This document shows positions 48,740 through 60,819 of a stretch of 64,000 nucleotides of DNA, piece after piece. This DNA is from Epiperipatus broadwayi (taxonomy: Eukaryota > Onychophora > Udeonychophora > Euonychophora > Peripatidae). The notes below the pieces were generated by a model, which was not told the origin of the DNA, did not search any database, and saw nothing but the letters and a program-made list of their open reading frames with translations. The stretch is taken from NCBI GenBank assembly GCA_028023455.1, contig JAQFVV010012404.1, forward strand, positions 15,423,000-15,486,999. The letters run 5' to 3'. The position numbers were made by a program, and so were the translations under genes. Every line of letters starts with the position of its first letter. Position 1 is the stretch's first letter.

Positions 48740-50000
48740 CTCTGTATTGCTATTCTATTAAGTTTCCAAGTCTCAGATTCGTAAGTAAAACTGGTAAATC
48801 ATATGAAAAACCTTCCTTTTCAAACACATAGGTATATTTCCTTTTAATATTAAGTTATTAATAGTAAAAGCATTCCAACTAAATTTAATTCTATGATTAT
48901 TTTTATCTACTATGTTTCCATCTGTAGTAATAATCTGACCAAGGCATTTGTAGTTGTTACCTTCTAATTTATCAAAATCAATCTGTATTTTTATCTTTTG
49001 AGAAAAACTATTGAAGATTACCGTAATCTTTTTAACATTTATCTTTAGTCCTATTTTCTTACTTTCATCTGATTATTCTTGCAACATTTGCTGAAGCTGT
49101 AAAGCATTATTTGCAAAAACAACTACATCATCTGCAAAATCTAAATGACTTAAATAATCTTCATTTACTTTTACTACTTTAGTTTCACATATCAATTCAC
49201 AAAATACTTCTTATGGCATTGATGTAAAAAGTTTTGGAGATATGGAATCACTCTGTCTTGGACCCTTCTTATTGTTAACCTTCCTAGTATCATTATGTAA
49301 TTCAATTGTTGCTGTTGCATTTTTATAAATATTCGTCAGATTATGGCAATATCCTGGGTCTATATGTTGATGATCGAATGCTTTAATCACAGAAAAAATG
49401 CTTTATAGAATCAAATGCCTTTTCATAATTTACAAATTCAAAACATAATGACAACTTATATTCATTGGTCCTTTCTATAACTTCTCTCAATACTTGTACA
49501 TGCTCTACTGTACTAAACCCACTTTCAAAACCAGTTTGTTATTTTGATTGGTTGAAATTCAATGTTCTCTGTAGATGAGTTATAATTATCTTGGTAAAAA
49601 TTTTGTATAAAACTGATAAAAGACTGATATGTCCATAAATTTCTAATATCTCTTTTGCCACTTTTTTAAAATATTAATATTATTACTGCATTCTTCCAAT
49701 CTTCCGGTACATCTTTATCATTTAGACATTTGGTATATAACTTTACCAAAATTTTTTCTATTTCTTATAATTCGATCATTATCTGGAACTTTTCCCTTCT
49801 TCATAAATTTAATTGCATATCTCACTTCTTCTTTTAAAATCCTAGGCAATTCAGGAGATATAATAGAAGTAGGAGGTACTTGTTCTTTATATGATTATTG
49901 ATAGAACTCTTTTATATATTTCATGGTGTCATCTTAATTTTTAGTAAGAATTACATCTTTTTTTTCTTATTGTAGATATAAGTTTCATACCAATATTAAA
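48740..50000 (-). pseudogene. RTE reverse transcriptase domain, broken
   Basis: Minus-strand blocks in order: FVNYEKAFDSIKHF (first catalytic Asp region, near 49410-49450), LTNIYKNATATIELHN, a KKGPRQSDSISPKLFT block (consensus G-V-R-Q-G-D-x-I-S-P-K-L-F), then LSHLDFADDVVVFANN with FADD at 49127-49138. These are followed by IGLKINVKK, NNYKCLGQIITTDGN and ILKGNIPMCLKRKVF. The FADD catalytic pair survives, but frameshifts and stops lie between the blocks. The T-rich plus-strand stretch at 49600-50460 is the less readable N-terminal RT and linker. Confidence 0.75.
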
Positions 50001-50459
50001 ATGTTGTTTCACACTCTTGAGACTTTTATTCTCTTCTGCAGTTTTCCTTGCTAGTTCACAATTATATTTTCTTATATCATTATCAACTTTTTTCACACCA
50101 AAATTTGAAAATATTCATTCCTTTTTAATGAATCATTTTTATATAATCTTTATATTCCTTTTTTTCTTCATAAATTCTTTGGTCTCAGTAAAAATTTTAT
50201 TGGCCAACTGCTGCTTTTTTCTACTACGTATTTTTTGTTGAAGTTTTTAAAGGTGTATCAGTTATTTCCCTATTAATTTTATTCAAATCTGAATCATGTT
50301 CAACATCTACTAATACTTGAAACAATTTGCAAGTTCTAATTTAAATTCATTAGAATGTTTCTGAAGATTAGGAAAATCAACAATAAATATTAATTTTGTT
50401 AATAATTTTTGTCTCTCTAGTTTTGCATTAACACATATCTTACATCTTACTAATTGATA

Positions 50460-51170
50460 ATCACTTCCTGTGTTAAATTTATTAAAAATATTTCAAGCTT
50501 GTAATATGTATTTTCTGTTGGTCAAAATATAATCCAATTCTACTGTAGATTCACTTGGATTCTTCCATGTTCATTTTCTTTTAACATTTTTCTCAAAAAA
50601 AAATACATAATATAAAGTTGTTTTTTTCTACCAACTCCACAAGTTTATGTCCTCTCTCATTTCTATTAGCATAACCAAATTTACCTACAGCACTTTCATC
50701 TTTTATTTGTTTACCAATTCTAGCATTAATGCCTCCCATAATAATTTAAAAATGTTGTTTGTTCTGATCAAAAATCTTTTGTACATCCATATAAAAATCT
50801 TCTAATACTTCATCACTATGAAAGCTTGTTGGGGCATAAACCTGAATTATCTCCATTTGGGATCTGTTATTAAGGTGAATAACTAATCTTGTCATTCTGT
50901 CTGATACACCATCGATCTCCACAATGTTGTTCTTTCACTTTTTATTTATAACGAATCCTATTCCACTTGTGCTTCCAATCTTTGTGCCTTTGTAGTAGAG
51001 TACATGTCCACTTTTTAAATCAATTGTCCCTTCACCTTTTCTTCTAATTTCACAAAGTACAATAATGTCCCATTTAATATGAATATTCTTCTTCCAATTT
51101 TTTGCAATCTTTCTTCACTTGAATTTGATGTGCAGTTGTAGTACCTAAATAAAAAGTGATCACCAAATGG
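50460..51170 (-). pseudogene. RTE endonuclease domain, broken
   Basis: Conceptual minus-strand reading gives WDIIVLCEIRRKGEG (start of the domain, with the catalytic Glu in C-E-I-R-R), SGHVLYYKGTK, GIGFVINKK, then MTRLVIHLNNRSQMEIIQVY and APTS (Q-V-Y-A-P-T-S block). It continues with IIMGGINARIGKQ (consensus M-G-D-x-N-A-x-I-G, here the Asp has become Gly), GKFGYANRNERGHKLVELV, and a degraded I-D-Y-I-L block near 50530. All blocks are in the order known for RTE endonucleases. The lost Asp and several stops make it inactive. Confidence 0.75.
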
Positions 51171-51630
51171 CAGCCTGGGTCTGCAATCACATGATTCTTA
51201 GCATCCTCCACTTTCAGCCACCAACTGCTGCCTTGGTAGTGACTTTATAGCCGTTTAGGAATAAGGGCCATGATTTATTTTTCTGTCATGATTGTATACA
51301 TCTATTAGAAAAAAATTTTTCCATTCACACACACATTCATTCTGCCTTATCAAGCAACTGAGAAGAAAGACCATGGTGTTTCTTCATCTTAAACTCGGAA
51401 ATAAAAAGTCAATAACCTCACCATGCTAGCCAATGCATGTTGGTGAGTTAGCCCATCCATGTTCATATACTATATGAATAAATATGTAATAATAAATCAG
51501 CTGCAATGACAAGAACATATGGAGTCAACATTAGGAATTTTCCATTCCTTTAAAGCCTCCAAGAAGAATCAAAGGATCTCCTTTCAATTAAAAGCAAACT
51601 CCTTCCTGCAGCAATCACCAAATATATATA
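51171..51630 (-). other. probable 5' untranslated region of the RTE element
   Basis: This is GC-richer than its flank and lies between the endonuclease start and a TA microsatellite at 51622-51637. The boundary is inferred from the composition change. No open frame is recognised. Confidence 0.4.
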
Positions 51631-51637
51631 TATATAT

Positions 51638-53379
51638 GTAAAGAAATAGAAACAAACTAATTTTACCTTTAGGTTTAATGTCAATAAAACTGGGTGTACA
51701 TATTTGTATTTGACAGCTCATGGAAGAAACTTAAATTATCGAATGAGAAGTCTTAAAATCTTTAATATTTTACAATGTATTATATAATACAAAGTATTTA
51801 CTAAATATTTGACTTCTATGAATAACATTACAATTTTAAAAGCAATATTATCTCTTGCTTGTGATAATGTATCATTATCAATAATATATTTAATTAAAAT
51901 GTATTTACAATAATAAATATTTCATAATAATTTACCACTGCTTATAATAAATTTAATTAACATGTATTTATGAAAATGAATATTTCACAAGACTTGTAAA
52001 AGCTTACATTAATAATAAATGGAAATATAAATGTGTTAAATTACATGTAAAAGAAAAAATATTTCTGATTTTGTAAATATAAAATCAAGAAAAACAGAAA
52101 TTTCAGAATAAATTTATTTCAAATCAATTTCAAACATATTTATTCTAATACTTAATTGATATTAATGGACAATATAACTTTTTAGTCCATATATTTTTAT
52201 TTTATTTTGTAAAGACATTCTTAGTTCTTTTGCAAATAAACATTGAACAATCTATTAATGCCCATGGTTTCAACATTTCTTTTTATTACAAGCACCAAAT
52301 ATAGATGACATTTAATTAACAAAAATATTACATATTAAAAAATATTAAACACAATATTTAATATATTTTATATTCAGAAAAAAATTGTTGATTATATGCA
52401 TAAATGCTAAATATAGACTAATGCTTAATTATGCTAAAGCATATTGCAGAAAAATTCACATGAACACTATTTAATGGTAGTGATATTACATATATAAAAA
52501 GCTATAATATTGAAGCTATATTTGTAATATACTATTGTCACATTAAAAATATTCATCTGAATTCTTCTGTTATTATTAAAAGATATTCAAAATATTATTC
52601 AAAATATCATTATTATATAAAAAAGTGTCATTCTTTAATTTAATAAGATTATATCATTTTACAGAATCACACATAACTTTCAATATGTAATAATAATATG
52701 TAAATGAACATAATCAGCAACTGATTATCTTCTATGCAGTTTTTAATTCACTAATCATTCTTATGTTTTTTTTATTAGCTGTTGAACTCTTGCCTTTAAA
52801 ATTCTTATATTGATGATAACATTTAACATTAATTTTAGAGAATATCATATTTTCTTTTAATCAATTTACTAACAATAAAATTGCAATCAGAAAAATTAAC
52901 TTTATTCTTTTTTGGAAGAAACCAAAACAAATCAACTCATTCTGTACTTTTTTTAAAATAAATATATCCAAAGTACAAGTTCAGTTTGAAAAAAAAACTG
53001 GCAATGGCAATTTAAATATGTAACAAGTATCAAACCTTAACAACAATAGCAATTATTTTTAAAGAATAAACATCATATCTCCTATTGACATGTTTGGAGT
53101 AGGATCTATTTTTGCAAATCACTACCAATTGAACGTACATATATATTTAGTCTAATTTGAATCTATATATAATATAATAAAACAAGTAATAATGAGAGTC
53201 AATCTATATATAATATAAAAATTCAATAATAATGTCATTTGAGTTCACAAAGCCAATATATTCCTTTCTATAAATACATGCTATAGTCAACAACATATGA
53301 ATTAAAATCACTAATAAGAAAATTTCTTAACTATTATTAAGTACTAATGAAATAATACCAACTAACAACAAGAAACAGA
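51638..53379. other. AT-rich sequence, no recognised feature
   Basis: Very AT-rich. It lies downstream (on the minus strand) of the endonuclease fragment at 53.4 kb, where the RT of that element would be expected, but I see no RT motif. Confidence 0.4.
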
Positions 53380-53720
53380 TTTTTTCTTTTTTTAAATTTT
53401 CTGAATTTGCTATTGGAGTATAAGTGCTGATAAAATGGACATAGATATTAATATGCAAAAATCATTAGTCTTACATTAACACATCTAAAAATTTTATGAA
53501 TAATGTATAGCCAATATCAAATTAGACTTCACAGTGAATATAATCTCACTGATCTCTTTTACAAAATAAGTTATACAAAAAATTGGAATTTTATATCTTT
53601 ATTCTTATTGATATTATATCTACTTCCATCATTTAAATGAGTAAACTGATAGGCCATTTGTGACTATCTTCTTGAATATTTCAACCAACATTAGTAGGAA
53701 ATTTTCTAGAGATACCAAAA
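53380..53720 (-). pseudogene. decayed LINE endonuclease fragment
   Basis: Minus-strand reading near 53380-53440 gives INIYVHFISTYTPIANSENL followed by KKEK, resembling the F-A-T-I-I-S-A-Y-A-P-T block of APE-type endonucleases in several LINE groups. About 60 bp upstream on the same strand is IGYTLFIKFLDVLM, comparable to the preceding V-G-F-A-I segment. The blocks are close together but contain stops. The evidence is only these two blocks. The 85-codon plus-strand frame at 53660-53917 shows no motif. Confidence 0.4.
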
Positions 53721-54282
53721 CATATAATCATCTGTTGAATAAAACTTTTGTCCTAGAAACAATTTCAAATGATTCATTGTCACAACTAAGGATTTTTAGT
53801 ACTAAACCTGTCATCATTGCTCTTATCCTAATATCAATGATTCAAAAAGCTTTATATTATCACATACATTTGCATAAAAAAAAATTGAATGTAACCAATT
53901 TTTTATACATAAAATAAAAAATGTAAATGTGGTTGTACAAAAATGCAATCTCATATCATGCTTAGTACAGAAAAATGATATGATTTAATAAAACTCAAAA
54001 TATTAAGACCGTTAACAACACATATTTCTGACTTAAATAAAAAAAATATGAGTATTAAAAAAAAAGAGAATGAAAAAAAAGAGTGAAAAAAACAGATATA
54101 TAATTTGCATCACATACTAGTATCTAGCATATGATAATGCAATATTGCCAGATAGCAAGATATATCTTAGTTGACACAGTTTATTAATTTTACCCATTAA
54201 CATTTTATAACTTAAAGCCACTCTATTCTTTTCCAATTGTGGACTCAATCAATAGCATTTAGCAAGCAACTAGAATGATATA

Positions 54283-54435
54283 TACAATATAATAACCAAA
54301 ATTACCCCAAATTCATGACTAAACCAGATTAGTTTATTTTCTTTGGCTAGTCTGGTTTAGTTGTGAATTTGGGATAATTTTGATTATTTTATTGACTAGT
54401 TTAACTTTAGGCTTATAGTGTTTACAATATAATAA
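54283..54435. mobile_element. hairpin element: ~42-bp inverted repeat inside 13-bp direct repeats
   Basis: The arms at about 54289-54332 and 54348-54391 are complementary with about five mismatches (central part ccccaaattcatgactaaac against gtttagttgtgaatttggga), with a loop of about 15 nt. The 13-bp direct repeat tacaatataataa lies at 54283-54295 and 54423-54435. The left one touches the hairpin and the right one is about 32 bp beyond the right arm. This is the same asymmetric layout as at 16.9 kb, and both right tails contain ctagt and atagtg words. Confidence 0.6.
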
Positions 54436-57400
54436 GTGTAATTAATAATAAAACTATGTACAGGTTTAACACCTCTGCATTTATAACATCAAAAATTAGT
54501 AAAAATCTAAGAATAAATATTAAATAATAGCAAAAAAATTTTATTTTAGTGTTTAAATATACATTATATTCTATATATTATATTAATTAAACATCTATTT
54601 TTGAAAGTTTCATTTTATCTTATTCATGTTGGAAGTATTGAGATTATTGTTTAACTAAAATTGTTTTTAACAATTGAAATTAATTGTCCATGATTGTATA
54701 AATTGACTAAAGATGTCAAAAATGACCTGTGCATCAGTAAATAGTCTGACTAAAAAAAAATCCATTCACATTGATAAAAAAAAATAAAAATGTGAATGAA
54801 CTAATGAAAATTCAGGCTTCTCTAAATAAGCACTTATCTATTGATATAATAGCATGACACCCGCCCAAATTGATGATAATGAAAAGTCGTCAAAGTTTAA
54901 AAACAATTCCTTAAATAAATAAATTAAATTAGTTTTAATTGATAAAGAAATCGAATATCTTACAATAAAAGTGAAATGTATCTTAATATAAATCTGGATA
55001 TTTTTAATGTTAATGTAATCATTCATACGTAAATAACATCTATATAAATTAAAATTAAACAAAATAATATTTATTGCAAAATGTTAAGAGATTCGTAAAA
55101 TTCTTTCTCATAAAACAATTCAAAATAAATTAAGGTCTATCATCCAAGAAGATGTGATTTTTGAATAAGAGGATGAAGAAAATCAAAGTATAAATAGAAA
55201 GCAAATGTTACTGACCATAAAAAGAAACTCTGATGTCACTGTTAAATATGATAAATCATTTTCAAGTGGACAAACTTTTTACTAAAGAAATTAGTTATAG
55301 TATCTTTGTTAAGCTTCAATTATTGGTCTGATATATCTCATTTTGCAAGAACTCCTAAGAGAGCAATCTTTTCAATTATTTGTTCTATAGATATTATATC
55401 TATGAATGTTTATTGCTAAGTTGTTTTGCTTTTTTTTTGATTATGGACTATCTAGAAGTTTGAGAAATGACTCTTTTACCTTCAAAATTTTCTTCAAGTA
55501 GTGCATTTGATGACTTCAAATAGAAAAAAAAGCTGAAAAATTAATTTATATCATAAACAGAAAAAAAATTATGTTAAAGTATTTTAAACCCATGGTTTTT
55601 GAAAAAATAATTTTGCAGATTAGTTAAAAATAACTAAGGATATTGGATATAGCCAGTCAAGTGAAAAAATTTGTGATTCTCAGATACAAATAAAACCATC
55701 CAAATCTTGGGATGTGAACCATGAAGTTCTTTACTATACTTGGAAGGTTGCTTTAAAAACAAAAAATAATAATCACATTAAATTACTTAAATATTAATTC
55801 TTTAATTTAGGTACATGTAAACCATGGCTTCAGTACCAGTATGATTACATGACTTCTCTTAACTTTGGTAAACACCATATCACAATTATTTTTTGTTATA
55901 TACAATGTGTCATATCAATTTTATACTCTTGATTAAAACTCATTTATAGTGCAATATGAAAAATATTAGCTAAGTTGATTATGACAAACTTCTACCCAGA
56001 CTTAACTACAGGTTATGAAAATGGTATATAGATGAGATAATCACTATGCCACATGATCCTTTATGTTTTTACATTTAATCTCAATACTAAGCATAATGAC
56101 TATACATTTTTTTAAAACAATTTAAAAATATTATATACATATTCCTTGAAAATCTAAATAAAAAACATTTACTTCTAATTGGTTACTGCTAATCATAGAT
56201 AAATGCAATTCTTTAATTGTAAAACATCTTTCTTTTTTAAAATGCCCTCTTTAATCAAACAGTTTTATTGCAACAAGAAAATTCAATCATTAAAAACAGA
56301 GAAAAGATTTCAATCTGATAATCCTAATTGTACTTTCCATTTAGTTAATGAAAAAAATATTTTGATTTCTTTATAAAAGCAGAACTGTCCACAACATAAG
56401 TCCAAACTTCATTTCTTTTTATACTTGAATGGGAAAAACTTTTCAAAAAGATGAAACAGGAAACACAAATTTAATTAAAACCTTACAAGGTCATCACATT
56501 TTTAAAGTACTGTTATATCTTTACTTAACAGGAATTAATTTTCCTGGCAATAAATACAGTATTATATAATAAATACCATGAAGCTTTAAATCAGGGTCTG
56601 AATTGTTTAATATATCATTTATATTCAAACTTATGCATAAACTATATACACATATGTATGTGTTGATTTATAAATACCTTTAATATTAGCAGCAAATATT
56701 TACATGATTTTATATTATGTACATACAGATATATTCTCACACAAAGAAATACCTCTAGAAGCAATTTGATCAGAAATATCAATCATAAAATTTTCAATTT
56801 ACCAATGTTTTCTAATAATTACAAATATTTGCTTGCTCTTATCGAAATTCATATTATGTGTGAATGTGTCCAAAGAGATAGGCTTACTCATACACACATA
56901 AACGCAAATGCATTTTTTGGATATAAATTGAGCATTATGAATATTTAATTTAAGCAAAAAAAAAAAGAAATATATTGAATACAAGCACTTCCAAAACAAT
57001 GGTATCTAATATATGAAAGATTTTCAATATTTTTTTTAGCAAAAATCATTTTCTAATCAATATCAGGTCAAAAAAAAAAAAACAAATTTTCTAATGGAAC
57101 TCTATAATCTCCTTATGCAAAACAGATCTAAGACTCAATGTTCAAGAATTAAATTGTTCATTTATTTACTAGCTGTATATTTTTATTAAACAAAAAGAAA
57201 AAAAAGCTTGTAATATATGAGAAAACAAAAAGAAAAAAAAATAATATCATGCATATAATTATTTATAATTGTCTATTTTTGTAACATCAGGTTTAATAGG
57301 GAAAATATTTATATGTAATGGCGATTTGTTATACATGATCAAATTTTTGATTTTCTTTATTTAATTTTTGCAAATTCATTGTATTTTTTTTTTTATATTT

Positions 57401-57616
57401 AATACTTCCAATATATCGTTTCCTTAACAATCTATTATTTTGTGAATATTTACAATATTTACATTGAAATAATTAAGAAATAATCCATTTTTTCATTGTC
57501 TGAAGCCAATAAATCGTTGTAAAAAACTTATTGTAATATTTTAATTTTTTTTTTTTTTACCAAATTTTCAGAAGAGACATTAGAAGTTATATTTTTACAT
57601 AGAATTTCATAATATT
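54436..57616. other. AT-rich sequence, no recognised feature
   Basis: Homopolymer runs and short AT-rich frames on both strands, for example at 54838-55062 and 56766-56999. No motif or structured repeat is recognised. Confidence 0.45.
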
Positions 57617-57637
57617 GGGGGTGGGGGGTGGGGATGG
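57617..57637 (+). other. G-rich run in AT-rich DNA
   Basis: gggggtggggggtggggatgg is an isolated G-rich tract with three long G-runs and one GG, so a quadruplex is conceivable though not canonical. It lies in otherwise AT-rich sequence with no adjacent gene. Confidence 0.5.
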
Positions 57638-58316
57638 CACCTGATTTTTAAATAATCCTAATTTTTATTACAAATGTTTTAATATGTAATATAATTCATT
57701 AATAACTTGTTCACGGCCCTGAAGTCTATTATTCAAATTGTCAAATTGCTACAAATATCAATTAACTTTATATATATATACACCTGATTGAAGTAGCATT
57801 GATGCTACAATCAGATTTGATGTGATTCTGTTGCAGTTATCTTTTGTTTTCATTTTGCACTCTTAAGTTCATTTGACAACAAAGGTATGTTTTAACTGAT
57901 TTTAGTTCTATTAAAAATACAAAGATGCTATCATCTTTCAGTAAAAAAGCAATTCAAAATTAATTATGGCCTTACAAAAAGATATTCAATGTACTTATTC
58001 AACTTTGGTTTTGAGAAATTTGGAAAATGTAATTTTCTATAATTCATGCAATTGTTTATTAATGTTTTTTTTCTCATAAAATTAAATTAACTATTTGTTT
58101 CTCATTAACTATGTGATGTGTATGTTTCAAAAGCAACTTTATTGATAAAACTTCACACAGTTATTTGAATATATTTTTGTTTTAGGAGAAATTTAGCGTC
58201 AATTGAAAATTTACTTATATACAGAAACTACCTACTGTTAATAAGAAACACTCATTTCCATGAAGATAACTATATTTAGGAATTATAATTAAATTTTAAT
58301 ATTTTAAAACATAACA
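57638..58316. other. AT-rich sequence, no recognised feature
   Basis: Ordinary AT-rich DNA with a short TA run at 57771-57780. Some of it may be the upstream part of the LINE fragment that follows, but no motif is visible. Confidence 0.4.
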
Positions 58317-58790
58317 TTGTTGCCTGAACATATTCTTGATCAAAATTTAAATACTGGTTCCTCAGATATAAAAGATCTATCACCAAAGTCCAATCAATTT
58401 GCCACGGCGGTGGCAGGGATGAGGAAAACATTTGACCACATAATTAAAACATGTATGGGTCTAGGTAATATTAAAACAATAATATTTAACAATTCAAAGA
58501 TAGACTACTACAAAATACTTATTATAAAAGAATGCATTCGTGGAAGAGATAATCAGGCTGGCAATTTTCATCACCTATGCCATTTGGATTGTAAAGTACA
58601 AGGCACAATACCAACATCCCAAGCCAGATGAAAACTCATTATTTATTCAGAGCATAGAGAAAATTAAAAACAAAGAGACAAAACTCTTGCAACAACATTC
58701 ATTTTTCAAGAGACATGGAAGCTATATCAGACTCTCCAATAAAGTTAACAAAGAACTTAACCACCAAATACCTAACCCTGTTTGAACTCA
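58317..58790 (+). pseudogene. probable LINE ORF2 carboxy-terminal fragment, frameshifted
   Basis: A 104-codon frame (58317-58631) and a second frame (58540-58785, +1 relative) overlap, and the reading passes from the first to the second at about 58540. The second begins IIRLAIFITYAIWIVKYKAQ, which parallels the Trp-containing hydrophobic stretch ISIYLLFILWFIRCHFVFN of the LINE terminus at 15.2 kb. It is followed by a similar SIEKIKNKETKLL tail (compare LEKIKTRDRLI). The upstream frame has peptide-like composition (GSSDIKDLSPKSNQFATAVA) but no zinc motif that I can see. Assignment rests mainly on this parallel. Confidence 0.5.
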
Positions 58791-59289
58791 ATAATGTTAG
58801 TTCCATAACTCATCTAATATTGTAATTTTTCATTATCAATATATGTAATGTATCACCCATATTTATACCCATTTCATAAAGAGTGTAATACAAGTATTAA
58901 TTACTTTAATAAATGTTTTGAGAAATTTAAATACTAAAAATTTGGTGAAAATAATTTTATTATTATTATTAAACTACATTATTTTAGCCTGCAGATTAAA
59001 AATGATGTCTTTTATTTGATTTTTTTTTTTTCTATTTCTCACTGTTTTTCTTTGCAAATAAGATATATTATTTTTAAGATTACTGTTTCTTTTTGAACTT
59101 AGGTTTTCAATATTTTTTTCCAAAACTGTAAAACTTTGATAAAATAAATTGTTCATTGAAAGTTTTTGCATCCATTAATAATTACTTTGACTGCCTTGCA
59201 GTGCTGACATAGCTGATTTGTTCTACAAGATAAGTTAAAGTTTTATATATTTTTAACATCATCGGGAAAAATTTTTGTTGCTGAAAAAT
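58791..59289. other. AT-rich sequence; possible decayed coiled-coil frame on minus strand
   Basis: A 65-codon minus-strand frame (58974-59171) is K/N/S-rich with coiled-coil-like periodicity, but no family is recognised. ATT repeats occur at 58956-58970. Confidence 0.35.
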
Positions 59290-59429
59290 ATTTTGCCTAG
59301 TGAGTGAGTGTGAAAAAAAAATTGGAGCGAGAGAGATAGATTTAATTGGATTTCGAAAGATTGATAAAAATATTGATTACATTTGGAAAGTGATTAGATA
59401 TACCATTTTAACTACAAAAGAAAAAAAAA

Positions 59430-59830
59430 TTTGCATGTGTGTTTACTGTAAGAAGGTCTTAAAACTAAGTCATATGTAAGATCAGCTGCTCTTTAGTAGA
59501 TTAGCTGAGAGCATTTTGAGATAGCCATTTAAAAAAAAAAAATTTTTTTTTTTTTCATTTTCTATAAACAGGTTTAAAGAGTAGTAGAAAAATCATAAAT
59601 TTAAATATGGAATAGGGAAATTGAAAAATAAGGAAGTATGAATTGCATTTGTATCCCACAATGTATATATATAATGGTAAGAAGGAAATTAGGCATGCTT
59701 TGGTAGAGTGTACAATATGTAATAAAGTTTTTCATTTGAAATGCTTAAATAAGACTAGGAAGAATGTAACAAGTGTATGATTGTGTAGATCATGTATATA
59801 TGATAAAAGAGGTGGGGAAATGGTTTCTAA
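59430..59830 (+). pseudogene. CR1-like ORF1, PHD-like zinc region, broken
   Basis: Near 59435 a frame reads CVYCKK, and at 59690-59750 a frame reads HALVECTICNKVFHLKCLNK, followed by SCIYDKRG. The C-x2-C...F-H-x2-C pattern with flanking Cys pairs is the arrangement of a PHD finger. Such fingers are known at the start of ORF1 in CR1-like LINEs, upstream of an esterase, which is where this lies. The full set of eight ligands cannot be traced in one frame. Confidence 0.55.
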
Positions 59831-60109
59831 TGTATAGATAGTTTTTAAAAAACGTCAGGAAAAATAGAGGAAAAGGTAATTAAGGAAGATAGAATAGAGT
59901 ATATATTTACTGGAGTGATAAGAGGTATGATGATAAAATAAGTAGTGCAATGGAGATAGTTAGCCAAAGAATAAGTAAAATAGAAGAAAAAGTAAAAGAT
60001 GTAGAAGTGTGAGCAGATCAAAGAATTAATGAATAGAAACAATAAAGAAGAAGTAGATAAAGTCCAGAAGGTGGAAGAGAATGTTGTGGATGAAGTAGGG
60101 AAAGTAAAC

Positions 60110-60580
60110 TATGAGACAGTTCTTGATAGGAGACTCGCTAATTAGAGGATGTAGAAATGTAATAGCAAAAGAAAATAGAAATAGGTATATAATAGTATGT
60201 TTGCATGGACCTAGAATTAGGGAAGTTACAGTTTAAGATAAATAACTACGAAATTAAAGATGTTTATATTATGAAAGGCACAAATAATTTGTCACAGCCA
60301 TCAAAGAGAGTAATGGATGAATACAAAAAATTGATTAGTAATTTGAATAAGATTAAAAGAAGAGTAGCAATAGTTGGATTACTACCAAGATTCCAACAAT
60401 AGGTATATGTTAGATAGGGCATGTTCTATAAATGAGATTGAAAAAATTATACGAGAGAAATAATGTTATATTCATGGGTATGTGAAATTTTTTTATTAGT
60501 AAGAGGGAGTAATATAGTAAAGATGGATTGCACTCACTAAAACAAGGAAGTGAAGTATTAGCAAGTTTGATTTATAAAAA
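60110..60580 (+). pseudogene. CR1-like ORF1, SGNH/GDSL esterase domain, broken frame but catalytic blocks present
   Basis: The block IGDSLIRGC (GDSL at 60129-60140, with the nucleophile Ser) is followed by VCLHGPRIREV near 60205. MKGTNNLSQ follows, with GTNNL at 60277-60291 (the block carrying the oxyanion-hole Asn), then RRVAIVGLLPR at 60355-60390, and KDGLHSLKQGSEVLASLIY with D-x-x-H at 60522-60533. These are the conserved blocks of SGNH hydrolases in order and at normal spacing. The catalytic Ser, Asp and His and the Gly-Asn residues are all still encoded, but the frame is interrupted by several stops and shifts. One segment (60205-60402) remains open for 65 codons. In intact CR1-like elements the domain is thought to act on lipids or membranes. 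Confidence 0.75.
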
Positions 60581-60819
60581 ATATTATAGCTCGGGAAACA
60601 TATAAAGGCGGGTAAAGTTTCAAATTACAGTATAAACAAAATAAAGATTAATACTGGATGTGATGTAAGAAATAAACAAAGGGTCACTGACTTAGATATA
60701 AATGTAGATGTGGAGAGGGAATGGGTCTATAAAACTAATGATACATCAGCTAATTACAAATATAATAGAGAACAAAGAACCAAAAGAATTTATAAAAGGG
60801 TACTAAGAAAAAAAAAAAA

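Larger units (their letters stand above)
48440..51630 (-). mobile_element. RTE-type LINE, nearly full length but broken
   Basis: The minus strand carries, in order, a probable 5' untranslated region, an APE-type endonuclease, a reverse transcriptase and the carboxy terminus of one RTE-like protein, interrupted by many stops and frameshifts. The 3' end, MLGVRRKDRKYNTWVSEQ and TDIIERIKRLKWSWA, corresponds to the conserved M-L-G...R-D-R-x-x-N-x-W...K-W-x-W-A-G-H block of RTE elements. The element ends in gatgatgatgat at 48452-48463, and such short 3' triplet repeats are typical of RTE. The plus-strand frames at 48542-48727 and 50017-50241 are shadows. The element is inactive as it stands. Confidence 0.8.

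Noticed and set aside
48542-50241. Plus-strand frames within 48.5-50.2 kb
   Set aside because: They are antisense to the RTE element's RT and linker.
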